DNA of 64,000 nt from Acanthopleura granulata (GCA_016165875.1 JABBOT010000002.1:28224265-28288264), one strand, 5' to 3'. Shown: positions 13,395-25,439, numbered from the stretch's first letter. Program-made: numbers and translations. The notes: generated by a model from the sequence alone, not told the origin.

Positions 13395-13540
13395 GAGAAG
13401 TGCCTCTGTGACCGAGGGATTATTGTGCTAACGTATCACAATGATTCGGAAGCTTCTCGCCAATGAAGTGGAAGCGAGTTCAAGCCCAGCTCATGCTGGC
13501 CTTCTCCCAAGCCGTACTTGGAAAAGTTTACCAGACACCA
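13395..13540 (+). mobile_element. SINE family 1, diverged 5' part
   Basis: The sequence after the 35-bp array matches the head of SINE family 1: a diverged A-box region, AGCTTCTCGCCAATGAAGTG in place of the CCTCCCACCAATGC block, GAGTTCAAGCCCAGCTCATG as B-box region, then CTTCTCCCAAGCCGTACTTG. It stops near TTTACCAGAC without the 3' tail. It is an old, 3'-truncated or interrupted copy. Confidence 0.65.
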
Positions 13541-14116
13541 ATCGTATCCCACTTCGCCTTCGCGTTTACGTCGAGTATGGTTCAGTCTAGACTTGTGTAT
13601 ATTGAATGGTCGTCTTCCACTCAAAATGGGCTCCGCCTTATTTTCAAATTTAAATAAATATTTTTATTAGGAATGTGAAAAAATGGCCAAATCACACCAG
13701 CTGTATTAATTTTTTGACAAATAATTTCTGACGTAATGTCATTATTATTCAAGATGGCTTCCCCTATTGAGCCTTCGTTCGAAGATGCCTTGTTGTAGGC
13801 CTACTCCACACGTTCTCTATGAGTGACAAATACAGATCTCAGAGAAAAGCAGATCGAAGCATTATCCAATGCATGTCAAGGTAGAAACACGAAGACTGAC
13901 ATGTCAAAGTGAAAAGTGAGAAAAGTGGAATATTTTAGCTGTAACCGTGTTTTTTTTACCGTCTCATGACTTTTCATATCTCTACATACGGAAACTAGGC
14001 TAGGTTTCCTACATACAGAAATCGTGCATATGACGTTTCAAAATGGCGACACTATACATCATCAGTCAAAGTGTTGACGTAGGAGTAGATTAACCTCTAA
14101 GTTTAGGTTCTTTAGC
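13541..14116. other. No gene seen
   Basis: Unremarkable A+T-rich sequence between two SINE fragments, with no motif or repeat I can support. Confidence 0.6.
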
Positions 14117-14242
14117 CACCTCGTGATGGCCGTGGGTTTCCCCGGGGTCTGCCCGATTGCCCCTCACCATAATGCTGGCCACCGTGGTGAAAATGAAACG
14201 TTCTCGAATCGGCGTTAAACTCCGGCCAAATAAATCAAATAT
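14117..14242 (+). mobile_element. SINE family 1, 3' fragment
   Basis: It begins with GATGGCCGTGGGTTTCCCCG, continues through the CCTCACCATAATGCTGGCCA block and ends in a diverged tail with CCAAATAAATCAAAT. The AAGTGAAATATTC segment is altered to AAATGAAACGTTC, so this is an older copy. Confidence 0.75.
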
Positions 14243-15135
14243 TTGTATTTCTTAATGTATAAAGCTTTGTGGATTGGGCAAGAATGAAAGCTTGTGACTT
14301 CACTGTGTGTCTGGACACGTACAGGAATCAAGGAAGAACATGTTTAGCGGACTTCGTCTGAACATGTGGATAACACCCGGGATTTAGTTGAATACGGTCG
14401 GGTCAAGTATAACTCGATACTGACGAAGGCACGACGATGCAGCAAGGTTAGAGTATTCTTTATAACGCGATCACATGTCTGTTTCAGTACGGACAAAACA
14501 CACGAAGGTGCAATAATGTAGGAGCAAATGTAAAATTTTGTGTTTAGTTTCGACTTAACTAACCCATGCGTGTAATGCAATTTGAGTAATCAGTACCTGT
14601 GGGTCAATTTATTACAACAAAAGAACAAATGGTCGGGATTGAGTTAAAGCGTGCAATTCAGATGCATGGATATAGTCCTATAACTGTCTATATACGGATG
14701 CAGCTATTGAAACTATAATATGGTTAATGCAAACAAAACTTCCGTCTATATTTTGGGGAATCTTTGTATGAGGGGTTAACAGAATGGTATACGATTGTGT
14801 GTGGTGTGTAGAGATAAGGCAAGCTTAATGGAAGTATACGGTGACAACAGACAGCTTCTCCGTTACATCTGTTCATATATCCACAAAAGGGAAATGTATT
14901 TCCTCGTTGAAATATTACACGTACAAAACAAAACCAGTTAGAAATGAAGCCGGGCGTTTTATACAAACCTTCTTTTTCTGCATGGGGACTGAAACAAACT
15001 GTAGAGTTTAAGGTTACACGAATAAAAGGACTAAGCACCCGCCCCCTCCCCCGTCCCTAAAAAAGTGCAAAGGCAAATGGCATAATTATTATTATGATAT
15101 TACTGACACGTTGATCTCGAAGAAGCGAATGTGAT
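14243..15135. other. No gene seen
   Basis: A+T-rich sequence. A 104-codon minus-strand open frame (14,724-15,038) has no recognisable domain and the base composition of its surroundings. Confidence 0.6.
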
Positions 15136-15395
15136 CTGTATTTATTTATTTGAATTGATTGGTGTTTTCCACCGTACTCAAGAGTATTTCACTTATACGA
15201 CGGCGGCCAGCATTATGGTGGGAGGAAACAAGGCAAAGCCAGGGGGGAACCTATAGGTTGCTGGCAGACCTTCCCATGTACGACCGGAGAGGAAGCCACT
15301 ATGGGCTGGACTCCGACTCACAGCGACCACATTGGTGGGAGACTTCTGGGTCATTACGCTCTAACCGACTGAGCAATGTGACTGTAAACGCAGCA
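15136..15395 (-). mobile_element. SINE family 1, near full length
   Basis: On the minus strand the element shows a tRNA-like head with an A-box-like TTGCTCAGTCGGTTAGAGCG, the TCCCACCAATGTGGTCGCTG block, a B-box region, the CTCTCCGGTCGTACATGGGA block, CCTCCCACCATAATGCTGGC and the tail with AAGTGAAATACTCTTGAGTA. It ends in AAATAAATAAAT at 15,136. An open frame on the opposite strand is SINE sequence. Confidence 0.9.
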
Positions 15396-16952
15396 CTGTA
15401 GCAGGCAGGAAGAAAACACGGACAGTGCCATTAAAGGTGAACTATCCCAGTTCTATTTCTTACTTTACTTCACTAAATGGTATATCTGTTACATAAAAAA
15501 AAAAGATGCAAACTAGACAATACATCTAGGAAACAATTTTACTAGAAGAAACAAAAATATATTTATCACCAAAAGCACCGAAGAAATTTTACATCGCTTG
15601 TCTGCTCTCGTATGGCGCTGGTGTGCCAAATATTCGTGACGTATTTGTAGCATTTCCGGTATTACTTCTGTTCCGTGTTTAAGATACCTCTAATGTATTA
15701 TAATGTAGCAACTGTTCCTGCTAAAGGATTTTCAGTTCCAGTCATTTCTGCAGGATGCATACATGCTCAAACACCTTCCCGGGCAAACAGAGCTCTACAA
15801 ACAGAGTAAAGCGATGGTCGATATTAGGTCTTAAATCAACAAATAATTACTGTGCCGGGGGAAACTTGCAAAGTATGGAGTTGTCTGTTCGCGTACAGTC
15901 CAGATTGCTCTTACAAATAATAAAATCTGTTTGAATAAATTAAAACTCGTACACATTTGTGTTATGGACAATAACGGCTAAGGTCACCCATTTCACTTAT
16001 AGAACATATTATACAGGACACGCAGACCGTTTTACGTCAATTCCGTTGTGAACTGCAAACAGACAAAGCACTTCGATTACTCTGATTAGGCAAAAAGGTC
16101 TTTCAGATCACATTAGCCCTTAAAATGGAGGTTACTACAATGAGCTGCTTGCCGAAAATTGTATATTTCATATCTAGTTATTCTGAATTTCCGAAACTTT
16201 GGTTTTCTGATGGAATAGGTTATCAGATTCTTCGATTTTTTCGATCACTACATGCATGTATTTGATATCGACACATTAGTCGATATCTTTTAAGATGTAG
16301 CTTGACACACGATGTTGATTATTTAACAGAGTTAGGAACAGATTTACATATTCATGTGCCGTTATTTACGGTGGATATTTTGTGCAATATAACTCATTCC
16401 TCGTGACCAGTATTTCATTTTATGAGGTGAAGCCAACAAATCTTGCTTTTCACTTTGCCGTTGAATATAGGTATCTGCAACAAATGTGAATTACAAATTA
16501 CAACCTTAAACCTTATACTGCAGAGTATTCTTGTTAAATTCGCTGCCTATAAGCTTACATAAACTTACTTTAACAAAGAATAATAAGCAAAAGGGATGTG
16601 ATGTAGTAAATTATTTACTGTTGTTTGCACTCAGCTTTAATGACATGCTGATTGGGTTTAGAGCACAACCATCCCATTCTATGCGCAGATCGCTGAATCA
16701 CACATTGCATGGAAGAGTCAGTTTATTCTGTGTTCGGCTTAGCTCTTCGCAATAAATAATTTATGTACGTAAATATTTAATTCGAGTTTTATCTGACATT
16801 CACTCATCGGAACGTTCTCGTCCTAAAAATTAGACACCAAAAAATTTGTGCTCCAACTTATACACATCGGAAACAGTTAAAATTTTACAGCTGTTGGCCT
16901 CTGATTCTTTCTTGTTTACCTACGACAAAAGCAAGGCAAGGTTCTTACAAGG
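15396..16952. other. No gene seen
   Basis: A+T-rich sequence with short A runs and no repeat, splice pattern or open frame that I can support as a gene. Confidence 0.6.
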
Positions 16953-17453
16953 TGCATGCCTTCACATCACACGTCCACCTCCTCTGTGGGTGTTGTACAG
17001 GACCAGGAGGTGATAACCGTACACCATATGCCTTCACATCACACATCCACCTCTGTCGTGGCTGTTGCACAGGACCAGCGACTGATAACTGTAAACCCGT
17101 ATGCCTTCACAACACACGTCCATCTCTGTCGTGGCTGTTGTAGGGGTCAACACGTGATAACCGTACACCCGTATGCCTTTACATCACAGATCCATCTCTG
17201 TCGTGGCTGTTATATATGGTCCGTAACTGATAACTTCACACCCGTATGCCTTCACAACACACACGTCTATCTCTGTCGTGACTGTCCTGTATTTCTTCAC
17301 AGCACACGTCTATCTGTGTCGTGACAGTTGTATAAGATCACCAAGCGATAGCTGTACACCAGCATACATTCACATCACCCGTCTGTCTCTGTCGTGGCTG
17401 TTGTACAGGTTCAGTGACTAATAACTGTACACCCGCATGCCTTCACAGCACTT
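16953..17453. repeat. 72-bp minisatellite, about 7 copies
   Basis: Units start with ATGCCTTCACATCACACGTC and end with GATAACTGTACACCCGT. They begin at 16,956, 17,028, 17,101, 17,173 and 17,246, and the last partial unit begins at 17,437. One unit near 17,246-17,300 is shortened. Because 72 is a multiple of three, the array gives a 122-codon open frame that is not a gene. The array breaks off at the PBS-like side of the LTR that follows. Confidence 0.95.
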
Positions 17454-17481
17454 TGTCGGCAGCAAGTTTCGGATCCATTTT

Positions 17482-18618
17482 TGTTACGGATGCCGTTGCA
17501 ATTAACGTAAGTCACTAAGCACAAAAACAGTGCTGTTTCCAAACTCAGAGGTATTTATACAACGTTTATACATATAAAGCTGTAAGGGTACCATTATACC
17601 AAACTGATAAAGAAATGGTTTGTTCAACTCTCAGACAGCGATAGGCCTCACACAAGATCAAACAAAGAAACACGAAGACGCCAGACTAAGTTCAATACAT
17701 ATATTTGAACAAAACAGACAATTAGTACAACTAACAACAATTATAAAACAACACAGATAATTACAAAAATATAAAGTTTCTTACTGGTGACACCGTCCAT
17801 ATTCGGATGGAATATTCCGGCTTCCCAAGGCAAGTCAGTCCACGTAAAAATAGAATTCACAATCCTTGGGATTTCTCAAATCGAAGGATGACAGTCCTCT
17901 AAGTGATAAACAGGAAAGGGCACAGTACAGTACTATGATATATATCCAACTCCCCGGCAGGGTGCAACTTTCCTGGGTAGGCGTGTTGACAATAGCGTTC
18001 GTGACGCCGAGCTGACGATGTATGGTTCACTTCTCGGAAATATATGCTAATAAGTCATTTTCAGGGTAAAGTGAGATGAAATGTAAGTAATCGCACAAAG
18101 AGACAATGAGCGATACAAGCTCCAAAAGAACGTCAAACCAAATACCAAGTGGCGTCACACGAGCTCACAAAGTGCTACGTACAGAAAAATGACAAATGAG
18201 TACAAAATGACGTATGTCGAATGGCATGAAAGCCGATATCTCCAAATTCCACAAAATCCTTCCAAGTGAACAAGAGTAAATATGATTGCTCTAACGTGAG
18301 CTTGAATAAAAAAAAAATGCGAGCTTAACAACTTCGTCGCTCATATTTATAGACTAACCTAAAGAAAATTCTGGATGGTTTGATCGTAAACATGTTTACA
18401 AAATGGGTATCTCTCTCCAGAATGTGCGCTCTATGTACAATGACACGAAAGTCATAAACACAGACGCCTCGAGAACACACGACTGAATTACGGTGCAGGC
18501 TACAGCGTACACAGAGAAAAAAATGTAGCTCAGACACAGACCCGGTTAGTGTGAAGAGAAATAAAAAAATACAATCCAATATCTTAAGGACGGGGCTCGT
18601 AACACAAGCCCCGTGACA
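17482..18618 (-). mobile_element. Probable LTR of a Ty3/gypsy-like retrotransposon
   Basis: Read on the minus strand, a 1,137-base segment begins TGTCACGG and ends CCGTAACA, a TG...CA pair with matching terminal inverted repeats (7 of 8 bases). Near its 3' end is a TATA-like GTATAAATAC (forward 17,551-17,560). Just outside the 3' end comes AAAATGGATCC, where TGG could start a primer-binding site. The 5' end forms a hairpin with ACGGGGCT and AGCCCCGT arms. No internal coding region follows, because the 72-bp array lies there instead. No target-site duplication could be matched, as expected if the element is truncated. The class is inferred. Confidence 0.45.
18592..18616. repeat. Perfect 8-bp stem hairpin at LTR end
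   Basis: The arms ACGGGGCT and AGCCCCGT flank a nine-base spacer. The position at the proposed LTR boundary suggests it is part of the terminal U3 sequence. A hairpin near an end is also seen in Helitrons, but the TG...CA ends and TATA box favour an LTR. Confidence 0.7.
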
Positions 18619-19244
18619 TTACTTAGATGGGTGTAATGTGAAAAAAAAGATTGGGTATCTATTTCGGACAGCTGCGAGAATGTCCCAGCTTAGATGAGAA
18701 TGCAGTCAATCAAGAAGCTAAACCGAGGGGAAAGGATGACCATTAAAAACCACAGCAATTGTGCATTTTTGACGAAAACAACAGAATTTTGTGAAATGAA
18801 GTAACCGGCCATACTGAGGTTTTCATTGGTTTGCTGCTGTTGAACAGTCGATCACCACACAGTATGGTGCCTGTAGAAACAGTTCATGCATAAAACTGGA
18901 TACACTGTACATGACTGAGTAAAATTAGACCCTGCCCTCTATCTGATACCTTATGGATATCCTAGGGAATGCATGTAAGTCAATCTAAACGAATGTTTTC
19001 GTATTTAGATTGGATAGAATGTTCTGCTCAGTGACGATATTTGTCAGTTTATTATTGATTGTTATTTTTTTGTGTAACTGAGTTCAAAATATCTTTATCC
19101 GAGTGTTTTGGATGAAAATATTTTGTATGCTAAAAGGAGCAAAAATGATTTCGACACACGGTACCGAAAATTTATCCTTTTATATGTGATTAGGGTAGCG
19201 CAGCTTAGATAAATATTTGATTAACGACATCATATAAAAGAATG
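18619..19244. other. No gene seen
   Basis: A+T-rich sequence between the LTR and a full-length SINE. Its last bases include AAGAATG (19,238-19,244), the left target-site duplication of that SINE. Confidence 0.6.
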
Positions 19245-19514
19245 GGATGGGGCCTCCGAGGCCCAGTTGGTTAGCGCGCTAGCCCAGCGTAATGGCCCAA
19301 AAGCCTCCCACCAATGCAGTCGCTGTGAGTTTAAGTCCAGCTCATGCTGGCTTCCTCTCCGGCCGTGCGTGGAAAGGTCTGCCAGCAAACTGCAGATAGT
19401 CGTGAGTTTCCCCCGGGCTCTACCCGGTTTCCTCCCACTATAATGCTGGCCGTCGTCGTATAAGTGAAATATTTTAGAGTACGGCGTAAATCACCAATCA
19501 AATAAATAAATATA
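19245..19514 (+). mobile_element. SINE family 1, full-length reference copy
   Basis: This is the most complete copy. The head holds an A-box-like GGCCCAGTTGGTTAGCGCGC, then the CCTCCCACCAATGCAGTCGC block and a B-box-like GAGTTTAAGTCC about 60 bases downstream, as in a tRNA gene. The body has CTCTCCGGCCGTGCGTGG and the CCCGGTTTCCTCCCAC block. The tail is AAGTGAAATATTTTAGAGTA, CACCAATCAAATAAATAAAT. It is flanked by AAGAATG at 19,238 and 19,515, which fits a target-site duplication. It encodes no protein. Confidence 0.93.
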
Positions 19515-19604
19515 AGAATGATACACAATATGGATACTGATTTTATTCATCGCCTATAAAACCTTCATTGTAGCTTTTCGTCATCATACAAAACTGTTGA
19601 ATGC

Positions 19605-19795
19605 ATAAATCCGCCCTATGTTTTTGGACTTTATATCCTTTGATAGTTTTTTGATGGGTTGTGTGATTTGTCGTTTTTGAAAAGTGGTCTTGCGATTAAT
19701 GACCTGCGGAGAATAAGTAAGTCACTATATCAGTGTTTACATGTCGCCAGTGCTCAGATTGATGGATGTTGTAAAACGGATAGAGTTAAATGAAA
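19605..19795 (+). repeat. Dispersed repeat R, copy 2
   Basis: It shares CCGCCCTATGTTTTTGGACT, GTGATTTGTCGTTTTTGAAA, GTGGTCTTGCGATTAATGAC, and later CACTATATCAGT...ATGTCGCCAGT...TTGATGGATG with the copy at 45,266. It begins about 90 bases after the tail of the SINE at 19,245. Confidence 0.65.
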
Positions 19796-19828
19796 TCCTC
19801 CGCATCTTTCCAGATACCTTGCAATCCG

Positions 19829-20420
19829 TCTGACGTGACGTGGAATCGTTGTAACCCTCTGACGTATGGTTATACTTGAATAACTGTCTGGCGTAAGGTG
19901 GTGCCTGAGGAAAATTGCCTGGCTTAAGGTGGTACCTGAGGAAAACTGTCCGACGTGAGGTGGTGCTTGAGGATAACTGTTTGACGTGAGGCGGTGTCTG
20001 AGGAAAACTGTCAGGCGTAAGGTGGTGCTTGAGGATAACTGTCTGGCATGAGATGGTGTCTGAGGAAAACTGTCAGACGTAATGCCTGAGAAAATTTGGC
20101 GTATAATGTGATGCCTGAGGACAACCGCCTGATGTAACGTGATGCCTGGCGAAAATCGTCTGACGTAATTTGTTGCCTGAGGAAACCCGTGGTACTTGAA
20201 TAATCCTCGAACATAATGTGACTTACCTGCGACTTCTAATGAGTAAAAATCTTTGGACAGCTGTGTGCCACAGAATATTTATTAGCTTTTACGTTTATAA
20301 TATATTTAGACTAATGTAAGGTGGCACATGAGTAACCATCTGACGTAAAATGGTGTCTGAGTAACCATCTGACGTAAGGTGTTAGCTGGGTAACCGAATG
20401 TGACGAGCCTTAGCAAGAGA
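19829..20420. repeat. 32-bp minisatellite, about 14 diverged copies with an interruption
   Basis: The unit is approximately AACTGTCTGACGTAAGGTGG plus TGCCTGAGGAAA. Copies run from 19,829 to about 20,222 and resume, more diverged, at 20,315-20,420. The roughly 90 bases in between are A+T-rich and unrelated. Divergence rises toward both ends, as expected when unequal exchange homogenises the centre. Confidence 0.9.
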
Positions 20421-21040
20421 CCAAGGCAAGGTACGTCAGTAAATCTTCTGACAAAAGATGTGTACAGAGTGTCGTGACAGCCGTGACCATGCAGAATTGA
20501 TTAATGGTGACTGCATTAATTCTTCATGCGAAACTTTGTCTGGGTACGCTGTTATTTTCAGTCTATACGAACACTTTTATTAAACGGAAAACCCATAACG
20601 CTTCCTTCGTTACTGTACATTGACATATCGGGATCGGGGTTTGATCAGTTATTTGGTACAACTGTTGGATTAATTGACCTATTTTCAGTGATTACAATTA
20701 AGTGGAAGTTTTCTTTTGTGTGCGGTTTTGGGTAACTATATGAACATATAGTATATATATATATATATACCTTTCCACCTCTCACTCGAACAATATTTGT
20801 CGTATTCAGCCTTTATTGTGCAATATCCTATTTATTATTTATACCCTAACACTATCATGATTTTGAGTACTTTAAACAGTTTTCGGCATTTTTTTCAGCC
20901 GTAGGCTGTCACAGACGTGCCTAGAGTGTGACGCCGTGCACATGACGTGTCTTCTTGCGTGTCGTGAGAATGTAGCAGTTGACTAAACTTGCATTATGGC
21001 GTCATTTCTCTGAGATCAGATTGGAACTTTTATAAAATGA
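20421..21040. other. No gene seen; (TA)n microsatellite
   Basis: A (TA)n run lies at about 20,751-20,769. The rest is unique A+T-rich sequence. The open frame at 20,526-20,735 has no recognisable domain. Confidence 0.6.
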
Positions 21041-21048
21041 AATGTTTT

Positions 21049-21093
21049 GACGTCATGACGTCTGGGTGTGAAATATCAAATGTGATATTTCAC
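21049..21093. repeat. Two adjacent perfect palindromes
   Basis: GACGTCATGACGTC at 21,049-21,062 is a perfect 14-base palindrome that contains TGACGTCA, the CREB/ATF site. It is followed by an 11-base stem, GTGAAATATCA (21,068-21,078) and TGATATTTCAC (21,083-21,093), around a four-base loop. The following 45 bases repeat CAGTGAAAATAAC- and TTTCACTG-like words. The block may be the end of a MITE or a regulatory palindrome cluster. Confidence 0.7.
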
Positions 21094-23215
21094 TGCAGTG
21101 AAAATAACACTTTTCTCAGTGAAGGATTTCACTGATGTATAAATAATAAATATAAACATCTTACCAAGGAATTGGGGCATTCCTTAACAAGAGCAACACG
21201 TTCAAAACAATACGTTCAAAACTTTTGTCGGAATACAAAGGTGTAGAAAGTTGGGAGAGCCCCTCCTCCTCCCATTTGTTTATTACTATATCATTTCTGC
21301 ACATCAGAAAAACCCCACTTTTAAAGGCCTCTATATATACATCTACGTAGTTCATGCATTAATAAACAACCAAGCCATGTTTGTCCAGTGAAACCAGATG
21401 AAATTTCTTAACAATTTAGAACTTTCTTTAATCACATAGAGACAAGAAAAAAGATATGCCGGCAAATACACTTCATCTAATACGAAGCGACGAAACATTT
21501 ATGAGCACCCAGAACCAATTTTATTTCTGTGATATGGCAAATAAAGTTGCACGCAGACACGTCATTAGATTTTTACGGAAAAGAAACTTGTTGCGAGATG
21601 AGTGGAGAGTGAACAAATTATTGCAGATACATTTCTTGTGTTTTAGCCGTGACAAGGAGAGTGCATCGGAAATGAGGTTAGTCAATGGCAGGAGGAATGC
21701 ACCACAAAAAAGGTCCTCAGTGGTGGCGAGAGGTCATACATGAGGCCCACAAACTCGTCAGTTCCAAGCTGTGTAAAAGCACACCATTTTTACGCTGTTA
21801 TGTAGCAGAGCTTGTGAAATACGTCTTTACTTTATACATAGGAGAACAGCTATAAAAAAACAATGGCGTATTGCGGACAACAACAACAACAAAAAAATGT
21901 TGAACATGGACTGATTTGTTTTAGGCAGATTATGTCCCCCGCTGTGGAGAAAGCCTTAAGGACATGTTAACATATCCTTCCATCCAGAATCCAAATCTCC
22001 GGAGAATTTATCTTGCATTCCGTGGAAAATACCTATGAAATAAAATAATTAGATAAAGAATTAAGCTATACAAATATGTAAGCACTGGTCCTAATACATG
22101 TCGTATTGATTAAACTCCGTTGGTTTTGCTGTGGTATTTTCTAAATCGCCTGTAAATCACAGGATCAGTATTCAGTTATCTACTGTATTATGTACATGGC
22201 GCTCTGGACTCTCGCGATGGTTAAGCCATACAGCTGTCTGAGTATCTGTCGATGACTGGTAGTACGTGAATGTCGGCCAGAACGGAAGGAGATCGCAGGC
22301 TCTTCCTGTGTGTTACACGTATACTTCTCTTGTATAAAATTAAACTCACCTCACACACAGAAAAAAACATAAGACCGATACCATGTATATATAACGAATG
22401 GTATTCGCTCCTTCGCCAGCTTTTACATCCCTTTTAACGGAGGCGCTCAGTGAAACCTATTTCAAATAGCACATAAAGGCATTGCGAGATTTTTTGGGGA
22501 AAAAGTGTCATTTAATCATTTATAACTAAACTGAGCTGGTTGCAGTAACCTACCTATCACCTAAAAATTTGTAGAACCCATGTAGTTCTGTGCGAAAGTC
22601 ATTAACCCCATTGTCAGATGTAGCTTATATGTCCAGTGACTGTGTATAATAGGGCTATATACCTCTGTATGCCTATATATGTATTTCCTCATTTTCAGTG
22701 CCGTTTTAGAGCACAGCTTCCTTCTAATTAACCCGTCATATAGGTCTACATCCCAGAGCTATAATTTGTTATATAATCTACGCTTAAAATGCCAAAACCA
22801 TTTCCCGTACGAAAGCTCTATTTGCGGGTGGAAAGGGAAGCCCGCCTCAACCAATCAACGAATTAGCTGATCACACAAATATATATGCCACAAATGGAAT
22901 AGCTATCCGTCTGAACCGTGGGACATGTATACATCACGTTGTATGATATTTAGTCAGACATTGCCTGACCAGATCATTGTTACAAAAGCAACTAACTGAC
23001 GGATTTGTACAGTTACATAAAGCAGGAATACGACCTTTACAAGGCTGATTACTTCCCATTGCTCCACTCGCTAACATGACTGACCTATTCGAAACGTCCG
23101 TCCAATGACTAAGCGTTGTTTGACCCAATCACATTCCATTAATTCTATGATCGACAGAAAAGCCTTGACACTGAGGGTGTCAACGGTCCCTACTTAGGAT
23201 TTTAGATCAGCAATT
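21094..23215. other. No gene seen
   Basis: Unique A+T-rich sequence. A 95-codon plus-strand frame (21,456-21,743) lacks any motif I recognise and has no promoter or splice support. I see no array or SINE in this stretch. Confidence 0.55.
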
Positions 23216-23360
23216 CCGTAACGGCATGACTGTCAGATTGATGATACGACAGGACGAAGAGATGGACTGATGGTATGAAGCGATGATACGATGGCATGTA
23301 ACGATGGCACGATGGTGCGAAGATATGCATGACACAACATAAAGCCATGTTACAATGATG
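23216..23360. repeat. Degenerate GATGATACGATGGCA-type simple array
   Basis: Short words such as GATGATACGA, CGATGGCATG, CGATGGCACG and CGATGGTGCG follow one another in about 140 bases. The words reappear as CCATCGCTTCGCATCGTC at 23,403. The unit is roughly 12-15 bases and eroded. Confidence 0.65.
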
Positions 23361-24261
23361 CGAAAGCGATGGCCATCATGTAATCGTTTCATGCCCTATA
23401 GTCCCATCGCTTCGCATCGTCGTCGGGCGATGCTAAGATGAAAAGATGCTGACGAGGGTGAACTTATAACCGGCTTCGATATTCAGTCTAGAGATATTAT
23501 AGGTTAATTGTGCAACATCAGCTTTGATCAGTCTGACTTAACTGTAGCACCTTACATATACTATACTATGCATGTTGCCCTGAAGACAGCTCGCAAGCAG
23601 AGGGAGGGTTCACTCTCTAAAACCGTCAGTGGTGCGTGCATTTTCTATGTTTCATTTACATCTAAGCGATACTCTCTGTGACTGAATGCTATATATGAGA
23701 CGATGTTATGTGCGGAGACATCTGTGGAAACAAAGTTCTCTGTGTTCATGCACCTCACCCAGGACGTAGCTTCTACGAAATTCACCATGTTTGGCGTACA
23801 CAAAGCGTGTACAACATTGGAGGTCACACTCGAATATAACAAAAATGGCTGCTGTCAGCCTGCATGGCTTTTTGTCCCGTGCCTCCGAATGTTTGACCAT
23901 ATACTCGTATCCCTTCTGTACATTAGAAGACAACGATGCTTATAAATATATCTGTAGAAACAATGACCGTCAAAGATGGTGACAACATTTCAAACAAGCC
24001 TGACACGGTAGGTATATAAATGCAAGGTCGTTGGATTTGACATGTAGGAGCTACCATTACGTTATAGAACGCTGTCGCTGACGGTCGCATGAAATCTCTG
24101 ATCCGCGAGGACCCCTTTTTCAACCAGCAGTAAATAAGATGCACTTTTTGAACAGTGCACAGGTGAAATATTTTAATAATTATTTCCATAAAATTTGAGG
24201 AAAACTGATTTGTAGTTTCGGCCATTTGGGCGATTCAGCTAGTGCAAAATGGCTTTGTGTA
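23361..24261. other. No gene seen
   Basis: Several open frames of 60-100 codons overlap on both strands between 23,645 and 24,225. None contains a recognisable domain, and overlap on both strands argues against any single one being real. Confidence 0.55.
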
Positions 24262-24700
24262 AATTTAAAAATTTAATGCGAAAATTATGTCAATAAATCC
24301 AGTGCTAAAACGAAAAGACCATAACAGACCAAATGTGTATATGTATCGATAATGAATCCCATTGATAGTGAAAAAAGACGTAATTTTTCATTTTGTAATG
24401 TGGGATAACCGCGGTATCGCAGTTCAAAGTAAGCAAAAACGCGCATGCCCACAGGCTCTCAATTTTAAACATTTAAGGGCGAGGTATTTCTACCACCCGA
24501 GATGGCATCTGTTTCCACCGTGACGTCACCTGTTCCTAATTCTCCAATTTGGCATATAGAAAGAGTGTTAAATGAGCTGTTTTCTTTTTACGATACAATT
24601 CTAATATACTTTAAAACCATTTTCAACGAGAATGTGTTAGTGGAATACGTCTGGAAGTATTCCCAAAGGTCTGAACCAGGAGGCGGGGTAAGTACTCCAC
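24262..24700 (+). repeat. Inverted dispersed repeat pair, copy A (coding-like)
   Basis: This segment is homologous, on the opposite strand, to 36,050-36,475. Shared landmarks in order are ACCAAATGT(G/A)TATA, GTATCGCAGTTC, AAGTAAGCAAAAA, TATTTCTACCACCCGAGA, GGCATCTGTTTCC and TACGTCTGG. In one frame both copies give the peptide GE(V/I)FLPPE(M/K)ASVS, then a shared VLN(E/Q)L and YVW. This copy has an in-frame stop just before the open part and a donor-like GGTAAGT near 24,687. It may be an old transposon or a pair of pseudogene exons. I do not recognise the protein. Confidence 0.7.
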
Positions 24701-25229
24701 ATTAAAAGTCGATTTACAGAGTTACCAAGCACGGCATAAAACTATGCCTACTCCCGTTAGGACCCCTCCTCTGAAATAACTTTGATTATACTTTTTGTTG
24801 CCCCAATACGATTTTTGTCCCTGGTAATCCAACTAGTCAATTAAGGTAAAATATTTGTCAACACCGGACTGGAATACTAGTACCAGGCCGTAAGTTTCAT
24901 AATATACTTAGAGCTGTCCTTATCAGTTTTAGTGGTAGTACTTAATGGGCGTGTAATTTTCTTTCCTATTGTTACAACTTCCGTTATGTTTGTCTTTATA
25001 GTAGTATACATTAATGCCTAAACTATCTATGCACTCCTGAATATAGAGTTTGTTTATAGCATAACCTACCAAATCAAACAATGACGATGAAGGTTTTGAC
25101 GGGTCAACTAGTACAAGAAAGACGTTTATTAAATACCATAACCACAATTACTTCCTCACGACTGACTCGGTTCTAAAAACCATTTCAGACACAATGTTCC
25201 AAGGCTTTTGCTGAGAAGAAATCTAAGTC
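24701..25229. other. No gene seen
   Basis: A+T-rich unique sequence with no repeat or coding signal. Confidence 0.6.
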
Positions 25230-25230
25230 A

Positions 25231-25335
25231 CTATTTTTTTTTTTTTGGTTTTTTTTTTTTTGGTTTTGTTTTTTTTTTTTGGATTTTTTTCTCTTACATT
25301 TTTTTTTCTTTTATTTTATTTTTTATTTTGGGGGG
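25231..25335. repeat. T-rich low-complexity tract
   Basis: Runs of T interrupted by GG and G, then ATTTT words, over about 100 bases on the plus strand. It ends in a short G run (25,330-25,335). The frame translating to phenylalanine-rich peptide is an artefact of the tract. Confidence 0.95.
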
Positions 25336-25439
25336 AAGAGTAGAACTGCATCCCACGCAGCCTTTTAACTACACGCCTTTTTACCAACTGATCTGTAGAG
25401 AAACTCAACAAAGACTGCGAGGCGTGGTTCGGCTGTAAG

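Noticed and set aside
16956..17324. 122-codon histidine- and threonine-rich open frame
   Set aside because: It lies wholly in the 72-bp minisatellite, whose unit length is a multiple of three, so the open frame is a repeat artefact.
18592..18618. Helitron 3' hairpin end
   Set aside because: A hairpin is present but no CTRR end follows on the right side. TG...CA termini and an internal TATA box fit an LTR better.
25208..25438. Phenylalanine-rich hydrophobic open frame resembling a membrane protein
   Set aside because: It is translated from a T-rich low-complexity tract.
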